7,699 nt of DNA, from the NCBI GenBank assembly GCA_963808455.1, contig CAWEHT010000294.1:1-7699 (forward strand), given 5' to 3'. How positions within the stretch are numbered: the first letter of the stretch is position 1; each line of letters opens with the position of its first letter. A program made the translations under genes and the position numbers. This document shows, piece after piece, positions 1-6,550 of this stretch. A model generated the notes under the pieces. It had not been told where the DNA came from. It worked only from the letters and a program-made list of their open reading frames with translations, and ran no database searches. The DNA is from CAWEHT01 sp963808455. Its GTDB lineage: Bacteria; Chloroflexota; Anaerolineae; CG2-30-64-16.

Positions 1-15
1 ACTAGCACCTGATGC

Positions 16-47
16 TTGACTTGTCAACTATCTCTTTGACAAGTCAA
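16..47. promoter_or_regulatory. Twin palindromic operator (TTGAC-NN-GTCAA x2)
   Basis: Two 12-bp sites, TTGACTTGTCAA at 16-27 and TTGACAAGTCAA at 36-47, are each palindromic (TTGAC-N2-GTCAA) and are exact reverse complements of each other. Their centres lie 20 bp apart, about two helical turns. A further half-site, TTGACAA, occurs at 63-69 and overlaps the -35 box of the promoter. This is the usual look of paired sites for a dimeric helix-turn-helix regulator, placed just upstream of or touching a promoter. The regulator family cannot be told from the site, and no regulator gene is in the window. The sites could instead serve a divergent gene lying left of base 1. Confidence 0.6.
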
Positions 48-62
48 ACATCGCGCTGGCTC

Positions 63-91
63 TTGACAACCTGCCCGGATAGGTATATGCT
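63..91 (+). promoter_or_regulatory. Sigma70-type promoter
   Basis: A perfect -35 box TTGACA (63-68) is followed after 17 bp by TATGCT (86-91), which matches the -10 consensus at four of six positions. Transcription would start near 98 and run toward the corrinoid/MtmB-like gene, leaving a leader of about 660 nt. The -35 overlaps a third copy of the TTGACAA half-site of the upstream operator, so a bound regulator could block or modulate RNA polymerase. This is read from sequence only. Confidence 0.5.
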
Positions 92-97
92 ATCCTC

Positions 98-746
98 AGA
101 CGTCTGAAGAGAAGCCACCGGGTCCCGATGGGTTAGTGGGGGCCTCACGGCGATCGGAGAGGCTCATAGCGGCTTCGATTCTGAATGTTCAGGCGTCATC
201 GCCTAACCCGCATGCCGCTGTTCGCAGGAGAGCGCAGAGCATGCAATCAGCCAGGGCCTGTCTGCAAACGAGTTCGCAGCCCGGAGGGGGGAGCGCCCTT
301 TGGTCCCCTGACGGCACGTTCACGCGGGCTGCTCCACCCGTCCCATCTCAGGCGCGGGCCGGTTCTGGGTGGGCTTCGCTGACACCTCGTGACACAGCTC
401 TCCCCGTGACGGCCACTCAGAGTCCATCCGACAGACGTAGTAACCCCATCACAGCGGCTTCTGGTGCTCCGGCAGCGGGGCTCGTTGCCTGCGGCGCTGG
501 GCTCCCCTGGGCCAACACGGCCGCGTGCCTGTTGCGTGATCCGTACGTCTGCCTCCGGATTGCCGGCCGCTTTTTTGCCGATCCGATCCGGCTGCCCTGC
601 CGCCGCCGCGGCCCACCGCCATACAGCCCCTGCCTTTTCCCTGTTTGATAACTCACCTCGCGGCGCGAGGCCGGCGGACGCGACAGGCATCTCGCCACGC
701 ATGCCGCCCCCTCGAGCCGTCTGATGGCTTCGATTTGATCTTGGCT
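98..746 (+). other. Long non-coding leader, no gene recognised
   Basis: This 650-base stretch has open frames on both strands, but their translations are low-complexity Arg/Pro/Ala/Gly/Ser-rich strings with no recognisable family, so I call no gene. Structure seen: a 4-bp CCGG/CCGG stem (555-566) a few bases before a T6 run (571-576), which is a weak terminator or attenuator candidate, and a 6-bp CCTCGC/GCGAGG hairpin with a GGC triloop (656-670). I looked for cobalamin and glycine riboswitch core motifs. There are only partial resemblances: an AGCCAGG...CTGC stretch at 249-265 and two GGAGAG motifs at about 155 and 226. None is complete. The length of the leader before a B12-protein gene keeps an RNA regulator possible, but nothing seen proves one. 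Confidence 0.4.
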
Positions 747-757
747 GGAGGGAACCT

Positions 758-1429
758 ATGAGTACCAATACGGCTCAGGACGTATCCGAGTCGCTCCGTG
801 AGGCCCTGCTGGCAGGGGACGAGGAGCGCGCGGTGGTGGCGACGCAGGCTGCCCTGGCGGCAGGCAGCGATCCGATCGGCTTGATCCAGGAAGTGGTCGT
901 GCCCGCCCTCACCGAGGTGGGCCGCCGTTTTGAGGAGCTGGAGATTTTCTTGCCCGAGTTGATGGAAGCGGGCCTGGCGGGACGCGCCGTCTCTGACTTG
1001 CTCGAGGCTGAGCTGGCCAAGAAAGGCGGTTCGGTCCAGCCGGCCGGCGTGATCGTCATCGGCACCGTCAAGGGCGACATCCATGACATCGGCAAGAACA
1101 TCGTGGCCAGCCTGTTCAAGGCACAGAACTTCAAAGTGATCGACCTGGGCAAGGACGTGCCGGCTACCCGGTTCCTCGAGGCAGCGGAAGAGAATCATGC
1201 CGACCTCATTGCTGCATCGGCGCTAATGAGCATCACCCGGGCCGGCTGCCGGGAGGTGGCCGATCTGTTGCGCTCGGTCAACATGAGCGATCGCTTCATC
1301 TATCTCGTGGGCGGGGGCTCGGTGGATGAGCCCTATGCAAATGCGATAGGCGCCTCGGGCTATGCCAAGACGGCGTCGGGCGCTGTGGAAGTTGCCAAGT
1401 CGCTGCTTGCCGCGGAAGGGGGCCTGACC
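758..1429 (+). other. Corrinoid-binding module (MtmC/MttC type)
   Basis: Residues 1-90 form the Ala/Leu/Glu-rich helical cap typical of B12-binding methyltransferase domains. Residues 96-220 form the Rossmann-like B12 domain. The cobalt-ligand motif D107-x-H109-x-x-G112 lies in GDIHDIGKN, with His109 as the expected lower axial ligand. S154-A-L156 and G185-G-G187 match the other two cofactor-contact motifs of the family. If the GGGGG run (1418-1422) really had four Gs, this module would end at TGA as a free protein of 222 residues, close to the roughly 215-220 residues of known MtmC/MttC proteins. As read, it continues into the MtmB-like part with almost no linker. Confidence 0.88.
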
Positions 1430-2857
1430 ATGTACGCCAACGAACGACTGATGGAGATCTTCAAGCGCTCGCGCGAAGGCCAATACATGAAAGAAGAAGA
1501 GTATGACCTGAAGCTGGCCAGGCGAGCGCGCCAGCTGGTCAAAGAATTCGGCATCAAATACAGCGCCGACAATGTTTGCCCGGCCGACGACATGATGGCC
1601 GATGCCGTCTGGCAGGCGGGCCTGCAGCTCTTCCTGGACTGCGGCGTCTACCACCTCAACACGCAGCGCGTGATCAAATTCGACCGCGGGGAAGTCCTCG
1701 ACGCCCTGCGCCAGCTACCAGATGAGCTGCGCCTCGGCGAAGGCAAGGACATGTGCATCGTCCGCCACCGCGGCGTGGAGGACAAGGCCAACAAGAGTTT
1801 CAACCTGGCCGGCCCGGCCGGGCAGCCTTGTTCCGAGGATTACTATCTGCCGCTCCTCGTCAGCTATACGCAAGAGCCCTACGTGGACGCCATCGAGGCC
1901 GGCTGCACGCTGACGTACAACGGGATGGACATCCAGGCCGGGACGCTGATGGAAGTCAAGGCCGTGCAGCGTGATTCGGCCACAGCCCGAGAGGCGATCC
2001 GGCGGGCCGGCAAACCGGGTATGCACATCGGCGACTGCGCCACCGGCATGACGGTGATCGGCAAGATGGCCGCCAGCGACCCTGTTCACGGGCTGCGCCC
2101 ATGCGATGGGCGGTTGGTGGCCCAGATGTGCGAGCTCAAGACGGATGACGACCAGCTCGCTCGCGTCGCCCACCTGCTGCAGTATGGCACCCACATCATC
2201 AATCTGATGACACCCCTGACCGGCGGCGTCGGGGGCGCCCCGGACAGCGTGTCGGTCGTGTCAACCGCCGAATTCCTGTTGGGCGTGGTCTGCTACCAGG
2301 CGTCGTATCACTACCAGAGCATCACGCACATCAAATGGACGAACAACTCGGACCCGTGGGGGATGTATGTGCTGGCGATGACCGGGCAGGCCATCGCTCG
2401 TAACAGCAAGATCATCTCCACTGACGATCCCTTCACGATGTGCGGGCCGGGCACGGACGAGCTGCTCTACGAGATGGCCGGTCATGCCATCATCGGCACG
2501 GTGTGCGGCTTCCACCAGCATGGCGTGGGCAGTTGCGGAGGCAACCTGGTCAACCACAACACAGGCCTGGAGGCGGGATTCCAGGGCGAGATCGCCCTGG
2601 CCACCCAGGCGGCGGGCATCACGCGGGAGCAGGCGGGCGACATCGGGCTCAAGCTGATGGCCAGGTACAAGGACACGTTCAAGGAGCCCAAGCGGGGCAA
2701 GTACTTCCATGAGGTGTACGACGTCAAGTCCGTCACACCAACCGAAGGAGTGGCAGGACTGCTACCGCAGGGTGAAGGAAGAGCTGACCCGGCTCGGGTT
2801 ATGCTTCGGCAAGGGGCCCTGGGACTAGCATCCATTACGTGCTTACTGGTAGGATAG
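758..2857 (+). CDS. Corrinoid protein fused to MtmB-like methyltransferase (no pyrrolysine)
   Basis: The frame reads 699 residues. Residues 1-221 form a methyltransferase corrinoid protein and residues 225 onward a homologue of monomethylamine:corrinoid methyltransferase MtmB. In this type of system MtmB moves a methyl group from the substrate onto Co(I) of the corrinoid protein, and a second methyltransferase passes it on; both are cytoplasmic. The ATG at 758 has a GGAGGGA ribosome binding site 5 nt upstream. The frame ends wrongly: after T-P-T-E (about residue 663) the conserved MtmB C-terminus continues in the next frame and stops at TAG 2826-2828, implying one extra G at 2747-2748. The fusion may also be artificial, because one G fewer at 1418-1422 gives a stop and a new ATG. 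The order corrinoid protein then MtmB matches the mtmC-mtmB order of methanogens. No second methyltransferase, reductive activase or pyrrolysine genes are in the window. Family assignment is firm; the substrate is unknown. Confidence 0.9.
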   Translation: MSTNTAQDVSESLREALLAGDEERAVVATQAALAAGSDPIGLIQEVVVPALTEVGRRFEELEIFLPELMEAGLAGRAVSDLLEAELAKKGGSVQPAGVIVIGTVKGDIHDIGKNIVASLFKAQNFKVIDLGKDVPATRFLEAAEENHADLIAASALMSITRAGCREVADLLRSVNMSDRFIYLVGGGSVDEPYANAIGASGYAKTASGAVEVAKSLLAAEGGLTMYANERLMEIFKRSREGQYMKEEEYDLKLARRARQLVKEFGIKYSADNVCPADDMMADAVWQAGLQLFLDCGVYHLNTQRVIKFDRGEVLDALRQLPDELRLGEGKDMCIVRHRGVEDKANKSFNLAGPAGQPCSEDYYLPLLVSYTQEPYVDAIEAGCTLTYNGMDIQAGTLMEVKAVQRDSATAREAIRRAGKPGMHIGDCATGMTVIGKMAASDPVHGLRPCDGRLVAQMCELKTDDDQLARVAHLLQYGTHIINLMTPLTGGVGGAPDSVSVVSTAEFLLGVVCYQASYHYQSITHIKWTNNSDPWGMYVLAMTGQAIARNSKIISTDDPFTMCGPGTDELLYEMAGHAIIGTVCGFHQHGVGSCGGNLVNHNTGLEAGFQGEIALATQAAGITREQAGDIGLKLMARYKDTFKEPKRGKYFHEVYDVKSVTPTEGVAGLLPQGEGRADPARVMLRQGALGLASITCLLVG
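1430..2828 (+). other. MtmB-like methyltransferase module, Gly at Pyl site
   Basis: From ATG 1430 (residue 225) to TAG 2826-2828, with one surplus G near 2747 removed, this encodes 465 residues; methanogen MtmB has about 458. Collinear landmarks recalled from MtmB include the DMM-x(5)-AG motif near the start, the AGKPGM segment (residues 417-422), the GPGTDE region and the C-terminal YDVKSVTPTE block, followed in the corrected frame by EWQDCYRRVKEEL. Pyrrolysine in MtmB follows A-G-R-P-G-M-G-V; here the same place reads A-G-K-P-G-M-H-I-Gly425 (GGC, 2030-2032), and no in-frame TAG occurs. Loss of pyrrolysine implies a changed substrate or mechanism, as in the non-Pyl MttB homologue that uses glycine betaine. 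A possible own ribosome binding site, AAGGGGG (1416-1422), lies 7 nt before ATG 1430. Confidence 0.85.
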
Positions 2858-2885
2858 GCCGCGCCTTTCTCGGCGCGGCCTATCC
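2852..2885 (+). terminator. Perfect 14-bp hairpin after methyltransferase gene
   Basis: GGATAGGCCGCGCC (2852-2865) pairs perfectly with GGCGCGGCCTATCC (2872-2885) around a 6-nt loop, 23 bases after the corrected stop at 2828. No T-run follows, so it is not a textbook intrinsic terminator. It may act as a 3' mRNA stabiliser, a partial terminator or a bidirectional stem. It separates the methyltransferase gene from the deaminase. Confidence 0.6.
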
Positions 2886-2924
2886 CAGGCACTCGCTGGA
2901 GTGCAATGGGGGAGGAGCCTGGCC

Positions 2925-3493
2925 ATGGCGATGTACATACCCGCAGCGATGACGTTGGAAGAGATGGGGCGCAGGATCAAAGAGTTCACACCGGACCCGC
3001 GCTACCCCCACGATCCCTATGTCATCATCGCCATCGAAGAGGCCTTAGCAGCTGCCAGGGACGGCAATTTCGGCGTGGGCGCCTGCCTGGTCGATCCCAG
3101 CGGCAGGCGATCGTGGAGCGCGGCCACAACCACGTCTTTCAACCTTATCCGCGGAGCGACCTGCACGCCGAAATGGACACCATGACGCGCTTCGAAGAGC
3201 GCCTCCGGCAGCCCATCAGCCTGCGTGACTATTCGCTGTTCACCTCGTTGGAACCCTGCCCGATGTGCCTGACGCGGCTGATCACGGCCGGTGTGGGACA
3301 TGTCTACCACGCCGCGCCGGACCTGGACAGCGGCATGGTCTGCCGGTTGGAGCACCTGACGCCGGTGTGGGTCGAGTTGGCCAAGCGTCAGGAGTTTGCC
3401 CCGGCCAGAACGTCGCCGGCCTTGCAGGAGATGGCGAGCCAGGTCTTTCTCGTGACGGCCAACCGAAACACCGAGCAATTGAAGGCGCGCTAA
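2925..3493 (+). CDS. Zinc-dependent nucleobase/nucleoside deaminase, frameshifted
   Basis: This is a cytidine-deaminase-fold enzyme of the TadA / guanine deaminase / cytosine deaminase branch. It hydrolyses an exocyclic amine of a base or nucleoside, with zinc held by one His and two Cys. The ATG at 2925 has GGAGGAG 7 nt upstream. The N-terminal half (MAMYIPAAMTLEEM... to GVGACLVDPSGR) is in one frame. The rest, starting IVERGHNHV, is one frame away, so one base is missing near 3108-3110. Corrected length is 189 residues. The catalytic H81-A-E83 is followed by M-D-T-M, and P-C112-P-M-C115 supplies the other zinc ligands, so the active site is complete once the frame is restored. About 40 residues precede the usual first strand and a long C-terminal part follows. 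The exact substrate cannot be named. It lies between a corrinoid methyltransferase and a BMP importer, which suggests catabolism of an imported amino-heterocycle. Confidence 0.82.
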
Positions 3494-3591
3494 GGCAATT
3501 GTGCCTGAGGCATGGCAATGCCGAGCCCGCAGGCAGCATCAGCGTGAGGGGGGAGGCCCACCAGCCCGCTCTGGCCCGCGGGCGCATCGCT

Positions 3592-3643
3592 CCGGAGCCA
3601 CAGGCGTGGCTCCGGCTAGCCCTGGCACCATGGCGGGTGCCGG
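3592..3643 (+). terminator. Two consecutive hairpins upstream of BMP gene
   Basis: CCGGAGCCAC (3592-3601) pairs perfectly with GTGGCTCCGG (3606-3615) around an AGGC tetraloop. A second stem, CTGGCACC (3622-3629) with GGTGCCGG (3636-3643, one G-U pair), follows 6 nt later. They sit in the 180-nt gap between the deaminase stop (3493) and the lipoprotein start (3674), just before its ribosome binding site at 3662. There is no T-tract. They may be RNA-processing or stability elements, or a weak terminator for the upstream unit. I see no clear promoter in this gap. Confidence 0.45.
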
Positions 3644-3673
3644 TCGAACTGATTCAAAGGCAAGGAGGAAAAC

Positions 3674-4852
3674 ATGTCCCGTTCGCGCTCACTCAAGGCC
3701 GTCGTGTTGATCGTTCTGATTGCAACCCTCGTCTCCTGCGCCCAGCCTGCGGCGCCGGCCGCGGCGCCCACGCAAGCTCCGCAACCCGCAGCCACTGCCC
3801 CTGTCAGCGCTGCGGCAACCCAGGTACCGGCGGCGTCCCAGGCAACTGCAGCCGGGCAGCCCCAGCTCGTCAACTTCGGCTACGTCGGCCCCGTGTCGGA
3901 TGGCGGGTGGACGATGACGCATGACGACGCCCGCAAAGCGGTAGAACAGGCCTTCGCAGGCAAGATCAAGACCGCGTACGTCGAAAACATGCCCTACTCC
4001 GATGAGGCCAGCCGGGCGCTCGAACAGTTCATCAGCGACGGCGCCAAGATGATCTTCATCAACTCCGAGTACGCCGACTTCGTCTCCAAAGTGGCGGACA
4101 AGCACCCGGACGTGATCTTCCTCGAATGCGACGGCCATCGTATGGCGAAGAACGAGATCTGGTATTACGTGGCTCACTGGGATCCCACCTATCTCATCGG
4201 AATGGCCGCCGGCCTGATGACCAAGTCCAACCAGCTGGGCTACATCGGATCGTATCCGGTCCAGTCGGTCTATGCCAGCGTCGATTCGTTCGAGATGGGC
4301 GCGAGGTCCGTCAATCCCAAAGCCACGACCAAGGTAGTCCTGATCAACTCCTGGTTCGATCCGGCCAAGGCCAATCAGGCCGCCAACGCCCTGATCGATA
4401 GCGGTGCCGACTTCATCATGGACATCATGGACGAGACGTCAGCCTTGCAGGTGGAAGAAAAGCGCGGCGTCTGGGGCGCCACCTGGAACACCGACGAGCG
4501 CAAGGCCGCGCCCACCAAATACGTGAGCTCGGTGACGGTGGACTGGAAAGCCTTCTACACCAGCGAGATCCAGTCGTTCCTGAACGGCACATGGCAGGGC
4601 AATCGCTCCGTCATCCTGCCGCTCGGCAAGGGCGTCGACCGCGATGCCTGGGGCCCCAACGTGCCGGTGGATGTCCAACAGAAGGTGAACGCTGTACGGC
4701 AGCAGATGTTAGCCGGGACCTTCGATCCCTTTGTCGGCCCGATCAAGGACAATAAGGGGCAGGTGCGCGTGCCACAGGGCAAAACCCTCACTGACCAGGA
4801 GCTGTATATCTGGGACTGGTCAGTGGATGGCGTGAGCGGCCTGCCGAACTGA
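3674..4852 (+). CDS. BMP-family ABC importer substrate-binding lipoprotein
   Basis: This 392-residue protein is the extracytoplasmic substrate-binding part of a BMP/PnrA-type importer (Bmp family, PF02608), a family known for purine nucleosides and related ligands. A lipoprotein signal peptide covers residues 1-21 (basic SRSRSLK, hydrophobic VVLIVLIATL) and ends in the lipobox L-V-S-C22. Residues 23-62 are an Ala/Pro/Gln/Thr tether of the kind seen in Chloroflexota. The fold starts near residue 65 with NFGYVGPVSDGGW, then AYVENMPYSDEA, IFINSEYADF, LGYIGSYPVQ and GADFIMDIMDETSA, the last being the usual second-lobe motif. A strong AAGGAGG site lies 5 nt before the ATG. The frame is intact, unlike the ATPase downstream. 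The ATPase and permease that follow match this importer type. The ligand is not determined. Confidence 0.93.
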   Translation: MSRSRSLKAVVLIVLIATLVSCAQPAAPAAAPTQAPQPAATAPVSAAATQVPAASQATAAGQPQLVNFGYVGPVSDGGWTMTHDDARKAVEQAFAGKIKTAYVENMPYSDEASRALEQFISDGAKMIFINSEYADFVSKVADKHPDVIFLECDGHRMAKNEIWYYVAHWDPTYLIGMAAGLMTKSNQLGYIGSYPVQSVYASVDSFEMGARSVNPKATTKVVLINSWFDPAKANQAANALIDSGADFIMDIMDETSALQVEEKRGVWGATWNTDERKAAPTKYVSSVTVDWKAFYTSEIQSFLNGTWQGNRSVILPLGKGVDRDAWGPNVPVDVQQKVNAVRQQMLAGTFDPFVGPIKDNKGQVRVPQGKTLTDQELYIWDWSVDGVSGLPN

Positions 4853-4869
4853 GCCATCAGCCCGAGGGC

Positions 4870-4910
4870 CTGGAGTATCTCCGGCGGTGATAGCACCGGA
4901 GATACTCCAG
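4870..4910 (+). terminator. Perfect 15-bp hairpin between lipoprotein and ATPase
   Basis: CTGGAGTATCTCCGG (4870-4884) pairs perfectly with CCGGAGATACTCCAG (4896-4910) around an 11-nt loop, 17 bases after the lipoprotein stop. No T-run follows. In importer operons such a stem often stabilises the upstream message or partly terminates transcription, so that binding protein is made in excess over ATPase and permease. That role is inferred here. Confidence 0.6.
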
Positions 4911-4944
4911 CATCGTGAAGGACTTGACCTCGAGGCGGCGATCG

Positions 4945-6550
4945 ATGACGGTACTCCTATCTGAACTGGCGGCAGCCGGGACCGGGGACGCCACGCAGGC
5001 GGCTACGACCCTGGTGCAGATCCGCGGCATCTGGAAGCGCTTTCCAGGGGTCGTGGCCAACCGGGGCGTCAACCTGGACCTGCGCGCCGGCGAGGTGCAC
5101 GCTCTTCTCGGCGAGAACGGCGCCGGCAAGTTGACTCTCATGCACATCCTGTCAGGCATGTACCGGCCGGATGCCGGGAGCATCCTGCTGGCAGGCCAGC
5201 CGATGGCTTTTCGCTCTCCGGCACAGGCCATCGAGGTGGGGATCGGGATGGTTCATCAGCACTTCCGGCTGGTGGAGACCCTGACGGCTGCCGAAAACAT
5301 CCATCTCGGGTGGGAGCAGACGCCGTGGCATGCCTCCAGCCGGGCCCTCGCCGGGCGTGCCGAACGTATCTGCGCCGAAGCCGGCCTGCAGGTCGATCCG
5401 AGCGCCAAGATTTGGCAGCTCTCGACCGGCGAACAACAGCGGGTCGAGATTTTCCGCGTGTGCTCGCGAGGGGCGCGCGCGTCCTGATCCTCGACGAGCC
5501 GACCTCGGTTCTGACGCCGGCCGAGGCCGACGAGCTCTTTCGCGTGGCGCGCCGCCTGGCTGCCCAGGGACGCACGGTCGTCTTCATCAGCCACAAGCTC
5601 AATGAGGTCTTGGCCGTGTCCGACCGGATCACGGTGCTGCGCGGCGGCCGGGTCGTTGTAACCGTCTGACCCCGGAATGCGACCAACGAATCCTGGCGCG
5701 CCTCCTGATCGGCCAGGACGTAGTCTCGCGCCTGCTCAGAGGCGGGAAGCCGCCGGGCAAGCCGGTGCTGGAGATCGCGGGCGTCCACGCTCTGAGCGAT
5801 CGCGGCCTGCCGGCCCTGGTGAATATCAGCCTCACCGTCCGCGAGGGTGAGATCCTGGGGATCGCCGGCGTCGCGGGCAACGGCCAGGCCGAGCTGGCGC
5901 AGGTTGTCACCGGGCTGCGGCCCGTCGAGCGCGGCAAGGTGACGGTCGATGGCCGCGACCTCACCGGCGCCGGGCCGTCACGATACCTCCGCGCCGGCGT
6001 GGGGCACATCCCCGAAGACCGGCTGGGTATGGGGCTGGTGGGTGCTCTCTCGGTGACGGACAACGCTATCTTGCGAGAATATCGTGATCCGCCGCTCGCA
6101 CGGGGCACGCGCCTTGATTTGCGGGCCGCGGCCCGTCTTACCCGGCAGATCGTCGCGCGTGCAGCGGATGCGGACAGCCGATCCGCGCACGCCGGTGCGA
6201 AACCTTTCGGGTGGCAACCAGCAACGCCTCCTGGCCGGCCGCGGACCCGCGTCGCTTCGCGCCTGCTCGTCGCCGTGCACCCCACACAGGGCCTGGACAT
6301 CGGGGCGACCAAGGAGTTGCGACACGTGCTCATGGAGCAGCGCAACGAGGGGCGAGGCGTGCTGCTGATCTCCGAAGACCTGGATGAAATCCTGATCATG
6401 TCCGACCGCATCGCGATCATGTACGGTGGTCGCATCGCCGGAGTGTTCGATACCAGCGCTGCGGACAGGGACTCGATCGGCTTGCTGATGGGCGGGGCCA
6501 GCCTGCCGGCTGGCGGCGCCAGGCCGCCCGCGGAGGAGGTGAAAGGGTGA
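4945..6550 (+). CDS. BMP-type ABC importer double ATPase, broken by four indels
   Basis: This is the tandem-NBD ATPase (NupO/YufO, sugar/nucleoside COG3845 type) that powers the importer at the inner face of the membrane. The ATG at 4945 (GAGGCGG 6 nt upstream) is preferred over GTG 4915. NBD1 has Walker A G56-x(5)-K62, signature LSTGEQQRVEI (159-169), Walker B VLILDEPTS and switch ISHKLNEV. NBD2 has the degenerate GVAGNGQAEL, NLSGGNQQRLLAGR and LLVAVHPTQGLD. These motifs lie in different frames. Restoring them needs removal of 2 nt at GTGTG (5458-5462), addition of 1 nt near 5662-5664, of 2 nt near 6170 and of 1 nt near 6258; the result is about 535 residues, near the family's usual ~510. 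Walker A residue 63 is Leu (TTG, 5131-5133) where Ser/Thr coordinates Mg2+, so NBD1 would be impaired if the base is right. The stop overlaps the permease start. Reading errors or a true pseudogene are both possible. Confidence 0.85.

Noticed and set aside
150..265. Partial cobalamin or glycine riboswitch motifs (AGCCAGG...CTGC; two GGAGAG)
   Set aside because: The other required core elements are absent or misplaced, so the match is no better than chance by eye; a covariance-model scan would decide.
555..576. Intrinsic terminator: CCGG stem followed by T6
   Set aside because: The stem is only 4 bp and is separated from the T-run; too weak to call as a feature.
136..648. Long open frame in the leader (170 codons) and overlapping frames on both strands
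   Set aside because: Translations are Arg/Pro/Ala/Ser-rich with no family resemblance or clear ribosome binding site; open frames of this length are common in GC-rich non-coding DNA.
2826..2852. Pyrrolysine readthrough of TAG at 2826
   Set aside because: This TAG lies exactly at the family's C-terminal end and only eight codons separate it from another TAG, so it is best read as a normal stop.
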